Shown one piece after another: positions 10,008 to 20,120 of a DNA stretch of 36,341 nucleotides. The stretch is from an uncultured Mucilaginibacter sp. (GTDB lineage: Bacteria; Bacteroidota; Bacteroidia; Sphingobacteriales; Sphingobacteriaceae). A program made the translations under genes and the position numbers. Each line of letters starts with the position of its first letter. Positions within the stretch are counted from its first letter, which is position 1. The notes beneath the pieces were generated by a model. That model was given only the letters and a program-made list of their open reading frames with translations. It did no database searches and was not told the origin of the DNA. The stretch spans positions 1-36,341 of the forward strand of contig CAISPD010000056.1 of assembly GCA_903887275.1 (NCBI GenBank). Direction: 5' to 3'.

Positions 10008-10694
10008 ATGGTCGGAAATTCAATTATAAAACTTAGCGGCGTAGATATTTTTCAGCAAAAGCACCTGGTTCTTTCACAGGTAGACCTGCATATTGATAAA
10101 GGCGATTTTGTTTGGCTGATCGGCCAGACAGGTTCCGGCAAAAGCAGTTTGCTGAAAGTGATTTATGGCGACCTGGCCATTGGTTCGGGGAATGGCGACG
10201 TTTGCGGGTACCAATTGAACAACCTTACTGCAAAAGATATCCCTTTTCTTCGCCGCAAACTGGGCATCGTATTTCAGGATTTCCAGCTTTTGACCGACCG
10301 GACAGTTGAGCAGAATCTTGAATTTGTAATGAAAGCTACAGGCTGGAAAGACAAAAAGTTAATAGCCGAAAGGACTTTAGACGTACTCGAAAAAGTAGGT
10401 CTTCGTTCAAAACTTAAAAAAATGCCCCACGAATTATCAGGTGGTGAGCAACAGCGCGTGGTGATTGCCCGTGCACTGATCAACGACCCCGAAATCATTC
10501 TGGCCGACGAGCCAACTGGTAACCTTGACCCCGATACTTCCGAAGAGATCGTATTATTGCTTAAACAGATCAGTCAGTCTTCAGGTACTGCTATACTTAT
10601 TGCGACCCACGATTACCACATCATCCGAACTTTCCCTTCACGCATCATTAAATGCGAAAGCGGCAAGGTTTTGGAGGACGTGCATATAGCCTGA
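10008..10694 (+). CDS. ftsE: FtsE-like ABC transporter ATP-binding protein
   Basis: Walker [10 protein letters not shown], signature LSGGEQQR, Walker [13 protein letters not shown]; overall FtsE/LolD-like. No FtsX in this window. Confidence 0.75.
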   Translation: MVGNSIIKLSGVDIFQQKHLVLSQVDLHIDKGDFVWLIGQTGSGKSSLLKVIYGDLAIGSGNGDVCGYQLNNLTAKDIPFLRRKLGIVFQDFQLLTDRTVEQNLEFVMKATGWKDKKLIAERTLDVLEKVGLRSKLKKMPHELSGGEQQRVVIARALINDPEIILADEPTGNLDPDTSEEIVLLLKQISQSSGTAILIATHDYHIIRTFPSRIIKCESGKVLEDVHIA

Positions 10695-10747
10695 TGAGCT
10701 ATTAGTTCATCTAAATTTTTGGAACAATTTTCCTATTTTGTAACTTG

Positions 10748-10796
10748 TAACAATATTGTTAGCCAGCTATAAACAATGTGCCTAACAACATTGTTA
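10748..10796. promoter_or_regulatory. Pair of operator-like 14-mers upstream of the tolC-MFP-RND-RND operon
   Basis: TAACAATATTGTTA (10748-10761, perfect palindrome) and TAACAACATTGTTA (10783-10796), differing at one base. Confidence 0.55.
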
Positions 10797-10886
10797 CTAT
10801 TACTTATTGACTGAATTTTCCAGTTTTACAAAATATTTCCACGGCAAGTAAACTGTCAGTTTCAGCGTTATGCCGGAATTTATTCT

Positions 10887-12284
10887 ATGAAAGCATTTTT
10901 TTTTTATAACTACCTAAACTTGCAGATCCAAACCACGTGGCGACAAGGTATACTGATCGCAGTTTTTATTATAGTTCAGGTTTTAGGGTCAAACCTGGCC
11001 CATGCACAAAAGAATGACAGCGCAAAATTCAGAACGCTGAGTTTATCGCAATGTATCGAATATGCCTTACATCATCAGCCAGCTTATAAAAGGGCACAGC
11101 TTGGCGAATCCATTACCAAAACCACCAATGATATTAATCTTTCCGGGCTATTACCTCAGGTAAACGCTTCGGGAAATCTGGTACATTACTTTAAACAATC
11201 AAGTCTGAGTTCAACAAATTCGACGGGGAGCAGTACAACTACCAGTGGCTCGGGAGGGCATTCAAATAGCTTTGTGCCACAACTATCGGCCACACAAAAT
11301 ATTTTCAACCCGGCCCTGTCTTACGCATCGAAAAGCGCACCGTTGTACATGAAACAATCGCAGCAGGTTACAGACAGTACCCGGATAGGTTTGGTAGCTA
11401 ATACCAGCAAAACCTTTTATGCCCTGTTGCTAACACTGGAACAAATTGACGTTTTAAAGGAAGATACAGCACGCCTTGGTAAAAATGTACGTGATACCTA
11501 CCGCCAATACAAGGGTGGTATAGTTGATGAAACTGATTATGAAGAGGCTACCATAACGCTTAATAATTCGCTGGCGCAATTAAAACAAGCCAGAGAGAAT
11601 GTGGTACCGCAATACGCAGCACTAAAACAGGTCATCGGTTTTGCGCCAGACAGTCAGTTCAATGTGAAGTTCGATACGGTTGAGATGATGCGCCAGATAT
11701 CGATCGATACAACGCAGCAACTACAATACGAAAAACGTGTAGAAATGCAGGTGCTTTCAACCCAAAAGCAGCTACAACATCTGCAAACCAATTATTACCG
11801 TATGGCTTACTTGCCAACTGTGTCGGCATTCTTCAATTATAATTACGGATTTGGTAGCAATAGTCTGTCAACGCTGTTCAATACCGGGTATCCGAGTTCA
11901 CTATTAGGGCTATCCTTAAACATCCCCATATTTACAGGCTTCTCCAGAGTCAACAATGTTAAAAGATCCAAATTGGAAGAGGATGTTTTAAATCAGGATG
12001 AATTTGCATTGAGATCGCAGATCAATACCGAATACACATCGGCTTTAGCTAACTATAAAAGCAACCTTTACAACCTGGCACAATTACGTAATAACGTAAA
12101 CCTGGCCAAACGGGTATATTTTGTAGTTACCCTGCAATACAAAGAAGGGATTGTTGCATACCTGAATGTAATAACAGCCGAATCGAACCTGATAACATCT
12201 GAAATTAATTATATAAACGCCTTATTCCAGGTATTATCGAGTAAGATCGACCTGGAAAGATCAATGGGCACAATTTCTTACTGA
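10887..12284 (+). CDS. TolC-family outer membrane efflux protein
   Basis: Hydrophobic leader ending ...NLAHAQ, LSLSQCIEYALHHQP, coiled-coil repeats, C-terminal EGIVAYLNVITAESNL. Confidence 0.9.
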   Translation: MKAFFFYNYLNLQIQTTWRQGILIAVFIIVQVLGSNLAHAQKNDSAKFRTLSLSQCIEYALHHQPAYKRAQLGESITKTTNDINLSGLLPQVNASGNLVHYFKQSSLSSTNSTGSSTTTSGSGGHSNSFVPQLSATQNIFNPALSYASKSAPLYMKQSQQVTDSTRIGLVANTSKTFYALLLTLEQIDVLKEDTARLGKNVRDTYRQYKGGIVDETDYEEATITLNNSLAQLKQARENVVPQYAALKQVIGFAPDSQFNVKFDTVEMMRQISIDTTQQLQYEKRVEMQVLSTQKQLQHLQTNYYRMAYLPTVSAFFNYNYGFGSNSLSTLFNTGYPSSLLGLSLNIPIFTGFSRVNNVKRSKLEEDVLNQDEFALRSQINTEYTSALANYKSNLYNLAQLRNNVNLAKRVYFVVTLQYKEGIVAYLNVITAESNLITSEINYINALFQVLSSKIDLERSMGTISY

Positions 12285-13492
12285 TGAGCAACTTTAGCAA
12301 TAAGCCTACATCGATGAACCAAGTTTTGAGATATATCACCATAGCAAGTTTTGTTGCCCTGGCGGCATGCACAAAAAAGCCGGCACCAGCCACTGTTATT
12401 GTGCCTGTGAATTTATTAAAGATAAGCCCTAAGGCGGTTAGTTATTTTGATAATTACCCGGCTACAACCACGGCACTGAGTCAGGTAAATTTGCTGGCAC
12501 AGGTACAGGGTTACATTACCGGGATCTATTTTAAAGAAGGTTCACATGTTAAAAAAGGCGAAAAACTTTACGAGATCGATCGTCGGATCTATCAGGCCAA
12601 TTACGATGCCGCAGTTGCAAACCTGAAAGTAGCAGATGGCAACCTAACTCAGGCGCAGCAGGACGCAGATCGATATGAGTATCTGAACAGCTATAATGCT
12701 GTAGCAAAACAATTGTATGACCACGCCGTGATCGCCCTTCAAAATGCCAAAAACCAGGTTAAAGCAGCCGACGAGGCCGTAAAGTCGGCAAGGGCCAGTT
12801 TAGCCTACGCCATTATAACAGCACCATTTGACGGCACCATTGGCCTGAGCCAGGTAAAAACCGGAAACTTTGTTACGCCAGGATCTACGGTGTTGAATAC
12901 GATATCGACAGATGATCCCATAGCCGTTGACTTTGTGATCAATGAGAAGCAATTGCCGCGCTTTGAAAAACTGGCAAAAAGCAAGGCCGACAAGGTTGAT
13001 TCTTTATTTACAATTTTATTGCCCGACAATACCCTTTATCCGCATACGGGAAAAATATCGGTGATTGACAGGGCAGTTGACCCGCAGACCGGCTCGATCA
13101 CCATCCGCCTGGTATTCCCTAATCCCGACTATTTTTTAAGGGCCGGAATGAGCTGCGTAGTAAGGGTACATAACCAGGATACCGCGCCGCAGCTGGTATT
13201 GCCCGGGAAAGCTGTTGTTGAACAAATGGGCGAATATTTTGTGTTTACTGCAAAAGATTCCGTCATTACTACCAAAGAGGACAGTAGCAAGGGCTTGCCG
13301 GGTAAAAAAACTTTGGTTGCATCGCAGAAAAAAGTGGTAGTGGGACAAACCATTGGCGGGAATATTATAATTAAAAGCGGCATAAAAGTTGGCGACAGGA
13401 TAGTGGTTGATGGTGTGCAGGCTTTGCACGAAGGCGTACCGATCACCACTTCGAACAAGTTGCCCGCAGCAGGTGGCCGTGGCGGGAAATAG
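12284..13492 (+). CDS. RND efflux periplasmic adaptor (membrane fusion protein), predicted lipoprotein
   Basis: Lipobox-like FVALAACTKK; VNLLAQVQGYITGIYFKEGSHVKKGEKLYEID; PFDGTIGLSQVKTGNFVTPGS. Confidence 0.92.
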   Translation: MSNFSNKPTSMNQVLRYITIASFVALAACTKKPAPATVIVPVNLLKISPKAVSYFDNYPATTTALSQVNLLAQVQGYITGIYFKEGSHVKKGEKLYEIDRRIYQANYDAAVANLKVADGNLTQAQQDADRYEYLNSYNAVAKQLYDHAVIALQNAKNQVKAADEAVKSARASLAYAIITAPFDGTIGLSQVKTGNFVTPGSTVLNTISTDDPIAVDFVINEKQLPRFEKLAKSKADKVDSLFTILLPDNTLYPHTGKISVIDRAVDPQTGSITIRLVFPNPDYFLRAGMSCVVRVHNQDTAPQLVLPGKAVVEQMGEYFVFTAKDSVITTKEDSSKGLPGKKTLVASQKKVVVGQTIGGNIIIKSGIKVGDRIVVDGVQALHEGVPITTSNKLPAAGGRGGK

Positions 13493-13551
13493 TACGGATA
13501 TAGTTGTCCGGAACAATATTTCCGGGTTGTTTTTTCACAAGACACTAAAGC

Positions 13552-16500
13552 ATGATCGCTAATACGTTTATAAAAAGACCGGTTACAGCAATTGTGATCT
13601 CGATAGTACTGGTGATCACCGGTGTGATTTGTATTTTCAATTTACCGGTTGACCAGTACCCTGACATTACCCCGCCTATAGTACAGGTTAACGGGCAATT
13701 TACGGGCGCTGATGCGCAAACCGTAGAGCAAACCGTTGCCACCCCGGTTGAGCAGCAGGTAAACGGTACTCCAGGAATGGAATACATGCAAAGCAACAGC
13801 ACCAATAACGGGCTGATGACCATGAACGTAACGTTTAAGGTTGGTACCAATATTGATGTTGCCGCGCTCGACGTACAAAACCGGGTAAGTATTGCCACTC
13901 CACTTTTACCGGCTGTTGTAAGTCGGCTTGGGCTGACCGTAAGGGCATTGAATCCCAGCATGTTAATGATGGTGGCGATCTATTCGCCAAAAGGCAGCCA
14001 TAAGATCACTTTTCTCGACAACTTTACCAATATCTTTATTCAGGATGCCTTATTGCGGGTGCCGGGCGTAGGCAGTATCAACCGTTTTACGGATGATTTC
14101 AGCATGCGTATCTGGATGAACCCGGAAAAAATGGCTGCCTATAAACTTACACCTGCTGATGTGATCAGTGCCCTAAACTCCCAAAATGTGCAGGTTGCGG
14201 CGGGAACAGCAGGCGTGCCTCCCCAGGCATCTAACCAAACCTATGAACTTGGCATCCTGGTTAACGGCCGTTTAAGTAAAGTATCCGAATTTGAAAATAT
14301 CGTTGTAAAAAGCGTACCCACAACCCGCGAGTTGGTTTATCTGAAAGATGTTGCCCGGGTTGAGCTGGGAAAATTTACGTTCTCCAGCAATTCATTTGTC
14401 GATGGCAAAAGGGCGTCGTACCTGCAAATTTATCAGGCACCGGGAAGTAATGCGCTCGAGACAGCCAAAGGTGTTTACGCAGCACTGGCTAAACTAAAAC
14501 AGACTTTCCCGGCCGATGTGGAATATAGTGTACCCTTTGAATCGGTAACGGTAGTTAAAGTTTCCATGAGCGATGTGGTAGGAACGCTATTGAAAACCCT
14601 GGCATTGGTTGCCGTAGTAGTTTTGTTATTCCTCCAGAATTTAAGGTCGACATTGATACCGGTATTAGCCATACCCGTTTCTATTTTTGGCACCTTTTGT
14701 TTCTTTATCCCGCTGGGCTTTACCATCAATACGCTTACCATGTTTGGCTTTGTGCTTGCTATAGGTATTGTTGTTGATGATGCTATCATTGTGGTAGAAG
14801 CAGTACAACATTATATCGACGAAAAAGGTATGTCGCCGAAGGAAGCTACCTATATGGCCATGCGCGATATATCGGCGCCGGTAATTGCCATTGCGTTGAT
14901 CCTGGCAGCAGTTTTTGTTCCCGTTGGATTTATTCCGGGTATTGTGGGGCGTTTATACCAGCAGTTTGCGATTACTATTGCGATTTCTGTGATGATTTCT
15001 GCATTTATAGCCCTTTCGCTGACGCCAGCATTGTGTACGCTTCTGCTTAAACCAAGTACCATCAACAAAGAAGCAAAGGGATTGGATAAACTGTTCTTCC
15101 GTTTCAACAAATGGTTCGACAAGATAACCGAGCACTATACCGAAGGTGTGCGCCGATCAATCAAAGCATCAAAATTTATTATTATTCTATTGGTTTGTAT
15201 TTGCGCCGGGGCCTATTTCCTTTTTCAGCAAAAACCCTCGGGCTTTATACCGTCTGAAGACGACGGCAACCTGTATGTTACCTATCAGCTGCCTCCGGCA
15301 TCTTCTACTGCACAGTCGGTTGAGATCATGAACAAGCTGATGAAAGTTGTAGGATCTACGCCAGGTGTGGCACATTTTGCAGCATTATCAGGCCTCAACG
15401 TGGTTACTAATGCTTCCAACTCTAATAACGGAACCATTTATTGCCAGCTGGCACCCTGGGACGACCGCAACAATGAAAATGAACAGGTGCCGGGCATTAT
15501 CAGTGTGTTGCAGAAAAGGATTGCTGATGCCGGCATAAAAAACGCCAACGTAGAGGTGATCCAACCATCGCCGCTACCGGGTATAGGCGCTACCGTTGGC
15601 TTTAGTTTACAGCTTGAACAACGGAGTACCAACGATGATGTACATGCTTTTGAAAATGTAGTTGACCGCTTTATTGCCGAAGCCAATAAAAACCCGGCAA
15701 TTACCAATGCGTTCAGCTTTTATTCGGCTCATACGCCCAATTACAACCTGACTGTCGACAGGGATAAATGTGAAAAGCTCGGCATCAATGTATCTGATGT
15801 GTTTACCACGATACAAGCCTATATGGGCAGTTTGTACATCAACGATTTTACTACCTATAACCGCACTTTTCACGTAGTGGTGCAGGCAGATACCGCCTAC
15901 CGGAAGCTGATTTCTGATATGGATAAATATTATGTTCGAAATCAGGCAGGCAATATGGTTCCACTGGGTACCGTCATCAGTTACAAACCTACGGAGGCTG
16001 CGCCATTGATATCGCATTTTAATATTTTCCGTTCGGCAGAGATCGACGGCATATCGAAGCCCGGGCATAGTAATACCGAGGCGATAGATAGCCTTAAAGC
16101 CGTTGCTGCAAGGGTATTGCCACAGGGATACACCTATGAATTCTCGGGTTTAAGTTTTGAGGAGATCAATGCAGGTTCTACAACCATATACATTTTCCTG
16201 TTTTCCATCGCTTTTGTGTTCCTGTTTCTGGCAGCATTGTATGAAAGCTGGTCGGTACCATTTTCGGTGCTATTTGCGGTTCCGGTTGGCGCCTTTGGTG
16301 CGATATTGGGATTAGCACTGTTGCCTAAACTGACAGATAATGTTTATGCACAGATAGGCCTGGTAACACTGATCGGGCTGGCAGCAAAGAACGCCATCCT
16401 TATCGTGGAGTTTGCCAAGATCAGGGTGGATCGCGGTGAGGATCTGTTACAATCTACGTTGGATGCCGTAAAACTACGCCTGCGCCCCATTGTAATGACC

Positions 16501-16806
16501 TCGCTCGCCTTTATACTCGGTGTATTGCCATTGGTATTTGCTTCGGGTGCCGGTGCTGTAGCACGCCAAACCATTGGCATCACGGTGCTTGGAGGTATGC
16601 TTGCGGCTTCAACCCTCGCCATCTTTATTGTACCGGTTCTTTTTGTGCTCATCACTAAACTAAGTTATGGCAAAGCCAAACTGGATGATCTGAAAAAGCA
16701 CCATCTTGAACTGATGGAAAAAGCCCAAAAGGTTGAGCAGCAAAACATTGACCCTGAATTGGAATTTGAAATAGAAAAGTCGCGCCAGCTTAATAATCTA
16801 GCATAG
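13552..16806 (+). CDS. RND efflux permease (HAE1/AcrB type), pump 1
   Basis: MIANTFIKRPVTAIVIS, DQYPDITPP, FGFVLAIGIVVDDAIIVVEAV, IGLAAKNAILIVEFAK, Phe/Gly-rich TM segments. Confidence 0.95.
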   Translation: MIANTFIKRPVTAIVISIVLVITGVICIFNLPVDQYPDITPPIVQVNGQFTGADAQTVEQTVATPVEQQVNGTPGMEYMQSNSTNNGLMTMNVTFKVGTNIDVAALDVQNRVSIATPLLPAVVSRLGLTVRALNPSMLMMVAIYSPKGSHKITFLDNFTNIFIQDALLRVPGVGSINRFTDDFSMRIWMNPEKMAAYKLTPADVISALNSQNVQVAAGTAGVPPQASNQTYELGILVNGRLSKVSEFENIVVKSVPTTRELVYLKDVARVELGKFTFSSNSFVDGKRASYLQIYQAPGSNALETAKGVYAALAKLKQTFPADVEYSVPFESVTVVKVSMSDVVGTLLKTLALVAVVVLLFLQNLRSTLIPVLAIPVSIFGTFCFFIPLGFTINTLTMFGFVLAIGIVVDDAIIVVEAVQHYIDEKGMSPKEATYMAMRDISAPVIAIALILAAVFVPVGFIPGIVGRLYQQFAITIAISVMISAFIALSLTPALCTLLLKPSTINKEAKGLDKLFFRFNKWFDKITEHYTEGVRRSIKASKFIIILLVCICAGAYFLFQQKPSGFIPSEDDGNLYVTYQLPPASSTAQSVEIMNKLMKVVGSTPGVAHFAALSGLNVVTNASNSNNGTIYCQLAPWDDRNNENEQVPGIISVLQKRIADAGIKNANVEVIQPSPLPGIGATVGFSLQLEQRSTNDDVHAFENVVDRFIAEANKNPAITNAFSFYSAHTPNYNLTVDRDKCEKLGINVSDVFTTIQAYMGSLYINDFTTYNRTFHVVVQADTAYRKLISDMDKYYVRNQAGNMVPLGTVISYKPTEAAPLISHFNIFRSAEIDGISKPGHSNTEAIDSLKAVAARVLPQGYTYEFSGLSFEEINAGSTTIYIFLFSIAFVFLFLAALYESWSVPFSVLFAVPVGAFGAILGLALLPKLTDNVYAQIGLVTLIGLAAKNAILIVEFAKIRVDRGEDLLQSTLDAVKLRLRPIVMTSLAFILGVLPLVFASGAGAVARQTIGITVLGGMLAASTLAIFIVPVLFVLITKLSYGKAKLDDLKKHHLELMEKAQKVEQQNIDPELEFEIEKSRQLNNLA

Positions 16807-16808
16807 GG

Positions 16809-19800
16809 ATGATTGCCAATACTTTCATAAAAAGGCCGGTAACAGCTATCGTTATATCACTTGTTCTGGTATTGTCGGGATTGATTTGCATGTTTAACCT
16901 GGCGGTAGATCAATACCCTAATATATCGCCACCAAGTGTTTCCATCAACGGCTCTTACACCGGTGCGGATGCTGAAACTGTTGAACAAACCGTAGCCACC
17001 CCTATTGAAGAGCAGGTAAATGGCACACCCGGAATGGAGTATATGCAAAGCACAAGCACCAATAGCGGAGGTGTGGGCATCCGGGTAACTTTTAATATTG
17101 GCACCAATGTACATATCGCTGCACTTAATGTGCAAAACAGGGTAAGTATTGCTGCGCCAATATTACCTGCAGTTGTAAGTAAACTTGGTTTAAGTGTAAG
17201 GGCCAGCAATCCCGATCAATTGATGCTGGTGTCCATCTACTCGCCAAAAGGAACACATGATATTACCTTTCTGGATAACTATACCAATACTTTTATACTC
17301 GATGCACTATTGCGTGTACCTGGTGTAGGTGATGCCGGTGCCTGGAGCGATAATTTCAGTATGCGTATCTGGATGAATCCCGAAAAAATGGCTTCTTACA
17401 GCCTTACCCCATCGGAGGTGATCAGTGCGCTAAGTTCACAAAACGTATATGTAGCGGCCGGATCAGTTGGCGCACCGCCACAGGCTTCGAACCAGACCTA
17501 TGAAACCGGTATATTAGTAAATGGGATGCTGAATAAGGCAGGCGATTATGAAAAGATGATCGTTAAAACGATACCAAACACAGGTAAGATCGTATATCTG
17601 AAGGACGTGGCCAGGGTTGAATTAGGTAAGTTTTCCTATTCAAGCAATAGTTTTGTTGACGGACATAGCTGCTCAACGATCAGAATATTTCAGTCGCCCG
17701 GCAGCAATGCCTTACAGACCGCCGAAAACATTTATAAAGAACTGGCCAAACTCAAAAAATCATTCCCATCCGACGTTGACTACCTGATACCTTTTGAGTC
17801 GATCACGATCATTAAAGTTTCGATGAAAGAAGTTATCGGTACACTGCTCAAGGCATTGGCACTGGTAGCTATTGTGGTATTCCTTTTCCTCCAAAACTGG
17901 CGCTCTACCATCATTCCCATACTGGCTATACCAGTTTCTATACTTGGCACCTTCTGCCTGTTTATCCCTTTAGGGTTTACCATCACTACGCTTACCATGT
18001 TTGGTTTTGTATTGGCCATTGGTATTGTAGTTGATGACGCCATTATTGTGGTTGAAGCGGTTCAACATTATATAGACGATAAGCACATGTCGGCCAAAGA
18101 GGCTACCTATCATGCCATGAAAGAAATTTCGGCACCTGTGGTAGCCATTGCGCTCATACTGGCTTCAGTATTTGTACCGGTAGGATTTATACCTGGAATT
18201 GTGGGCCGGTTATACCAGCAGTTTGCGATAACTATTGCCATATCTGTTATTATTTCGGCATTTGTAGCCTTGTCACTCACGCCTGCGCTGTGTACGTTAC
18301 TACTTAAACCAAGTCATCATGAAAGTAAAAACTTTAAATGGCTCGATTGGTTTTTTGAACACTTTAACCGCATTTTCGAAAAGCTTACACACCGGTATAC
18401 CAATGGTGTACAAAAAAGTATTAAAGGTGCCCGATATATTATTATCCTGCTGATCTGCATATGCATTGGCACTTACGGCTTGTTCAGGATCAAACCTTCA
18501 GGATTTGTACCGAATGAAGATGGTGGTCGCCTTTTTGTTACCTACCAGTTACCCGATGCAACATCAACAACGCAGTCGGTTACTCTGCTAAAAAAACTGA
18601 TGAAAATTGTAGATGCCACACCCGGTGTTGCGCACTTTGCAGCTTCCTCGGGTTTTAACATCCTTAACGGTGGGGCCAATTCAAACGCAGGTTCGATGTT
18701 TTTAATGTTAAAACCCTGGGATGAACGCACAAGCAAGGAAACAAAAATTGAAGGGCTGGCAGCCGCTCTGAAGTTGCGTTTTGCCAAAGCCGGCATAAAA
18801 AATGCCAATATCGTAGTTATACAGCCTCCACCTATTCGCGGGATAGGACTGGCGGCCGGTTATAGTGCCCAAATTGAAGAAGGTAATTCTACCGATGACA
18901 TTCATGCTTTTGAAAAAGCTGTGCACAAATTTGTAGCAGCAGCACAGAAAATACCAGCAACGTCGACAGCATTCAGCTATTATTCGGCACATACGCCGAG
19001 TTATGATTTGACTGTTGACCGGGAAAAATGCCAGAAACTGGGTGTGAATATCGGCGATGTTTTTTCTACCATGCAGGCCTATATGGGCAGCATGTTCGTT
19101 AATAATTTTACGCTATATCGCAGAACATACCATGTTGTGGCACAAGCCGACACCAATTTCCGTGCATTGATCTCAAATATGGACAAGTACTATGTCCGCA
19201 ACCAGGCAGGCCAGATGCTGCCTCTAAGTACGCTTATTCACTATAAACCAACTGCCGCAGCACCGCTGATCACACACTTCAATATATTCCGCTCGGCTGA
19301 AGTTGATGGTGCTATACCTGAGGGTTACAGCAGCGGGCAAAGTTTGGAAGCCTTAAGACAGGTAGCGGCTAAGGTATTGCCAAGGGGCTATACCATTGAG
19401 TTTTCGGGATTGAGTTATGAAGAGATAAAAGCGGGCTCAACAACCGTCTATATATTCATACTATCCATCACCTTTGTGTTCCTGTTCCTGGCTGCGCTTT
19501 ATGAAAGCTGGTCGGTCCCTTTTTCGGTAATGCTGGCCGTGCCGATCAGTGCATTTGGAGCAATCCTGGCGCTCTACATGATACCGCCACTTACCAACAA
19601 TGTTTATGCGCAGATCGGGTTGATCACCCTGATAGGGCTGTCGGCTAAAAATGCGATCCTGATCGTTGAATTTGCAAAGATACGTGTTGACAGAGGCGAA
19701 GAATTGATCAAGTCGACACTGGAGGCAGTCAAGTTGCGCCTGCGGCCTATTATCATGACCTCTATGGCCTTTATTCTGGGTGTGTTACCACTATGCCTTG

Positions 19801-20108
19801 CAACCGGTGCCGGTGCAGCGTCGAGGAATACCATAGGCGTTACGGTACTTGGTGGTATGATCGCATCGGTATCCCTGTCGATATTTATAGTGCCTGTTTT
19901 GTTTGTGCTTTTAACCCGGTTTTCCTATGGTAAAAAGAAACTGAACTGGCTGCGCGAAAACCACGAATTGTTGATGGAAAAAGCCCGTAAAGTTGAATTG
20001 CAAAACATCGATCCAGAACTGGAATATGATATAGCCCAGGCCAAAGCATGGCATGAGGCGGAACGGGAAAATTCAGATATAAAAACCGGAGACAGCCCCT
20101 CTCTGTAA
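16809..20108 (+). CDS. RND efflux permease (HAE1/AcrB type), pump 2
   Basis: Paralog of the upstream ORF with the same N-terminus and TM motifs; starts 2 nt after the upstream stop. Confidence 0.95.
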   Translation: MIANTFIKRPVTAIVISLVLVLSGLICMFNLAVDQYPNISPPSVSINGSYTGADAETVEQTVATPIEEQVNGTPGMEYMQSTSTNSGGVGIRVTFNIGTNVHIAALNVQNRVSIAAPILPAVVSKLGLSVRASNPDQLMLVSIYSPKGTHDITFLDNYTNTFILDALLRVPGVGDAGAWSDNFSMRIWMNPEKMASYSLTPSEVISALSSQNVYVAAGSVGAPPQASNQTYETGILVNGMLNKAGDYEKMIVKTIPNTGKIVYLKDVARVELGKFSYSSNSFVDGHSCSTIRIFQSPGSNALQTAENIYKELAKLKKSFPSDVDYLIPFESITIIKVSMKEVIGTLLKALALVAIVVFLFLQNWRSTIIPILAIPVSILGTFCLFIPLGFTITTLTMFGFVLAIGIVVDDAIIVVEAVQHYIDDKHMSAKEATYHAMKEISAPVVAIALILASVFVPVGFIPGIVGRLYQQFAITIAISVIISAFVALSLTPALCTLLLKPSHHESKNFKWLDWFFEHFNRIFEKLTHRYTNGVQKSIKGARYIIILLICICIGTYGLFRIKPSGFVPNEDGGRLFVTYQLPDATSTTQSVTLLKKLMKIVDATPGVAHFAASSGFNILNGGANSNAGSMFLMLKPWDERTSKETKIEGLAAALKLRFAKAGIKNANIVVIQPPPIRGIGLAAGYSAQIEEGNSTDDIHAFEKAVHKFVAAAQKIPATSTAFSYYSAHTPSYDLTVDREKCQKLGVNIGDVFSTMQAYMGSMFVNNFTLYRRTYHVVAQADTNFRALISNMDKYYVRNQAGQMLPLSTLIHYKPTAAAPLITHFNIFRSAEVDGAIPEGYSSGQSLEALRQVAAKVLPRGYTIEFSGLSYEEIKAGSTTVYIFILSITFVFLFLAALYESWSVPFSVMLAVPISAFGAILALYMIPPLTNNVYAQIGLITLIGLSAKNAILIVEFAKIRVDRGEELIKSTLEAVKLRLRPIIMTSMAFILGVLPLCLATGAGAASRNTIGVTVLGGMIASVSLSIFIVPVLFVLLTRFSYGKKKLNWLRENHELLMEKARKVELQNIDPELEYDIAQAKAWHEAERENSDIKTGDSPSL

Positions 20109-20120
20109 CAATAAAACCGA

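Noticed and set aside
13129-13545. Minus-strand ORFs within the MFP and RND genes (for example 13129-13545, 13545-13961, 15607-16068)
   Set aside because: Shadow ORFs opposite well-supported coding genes; no plausible domains.
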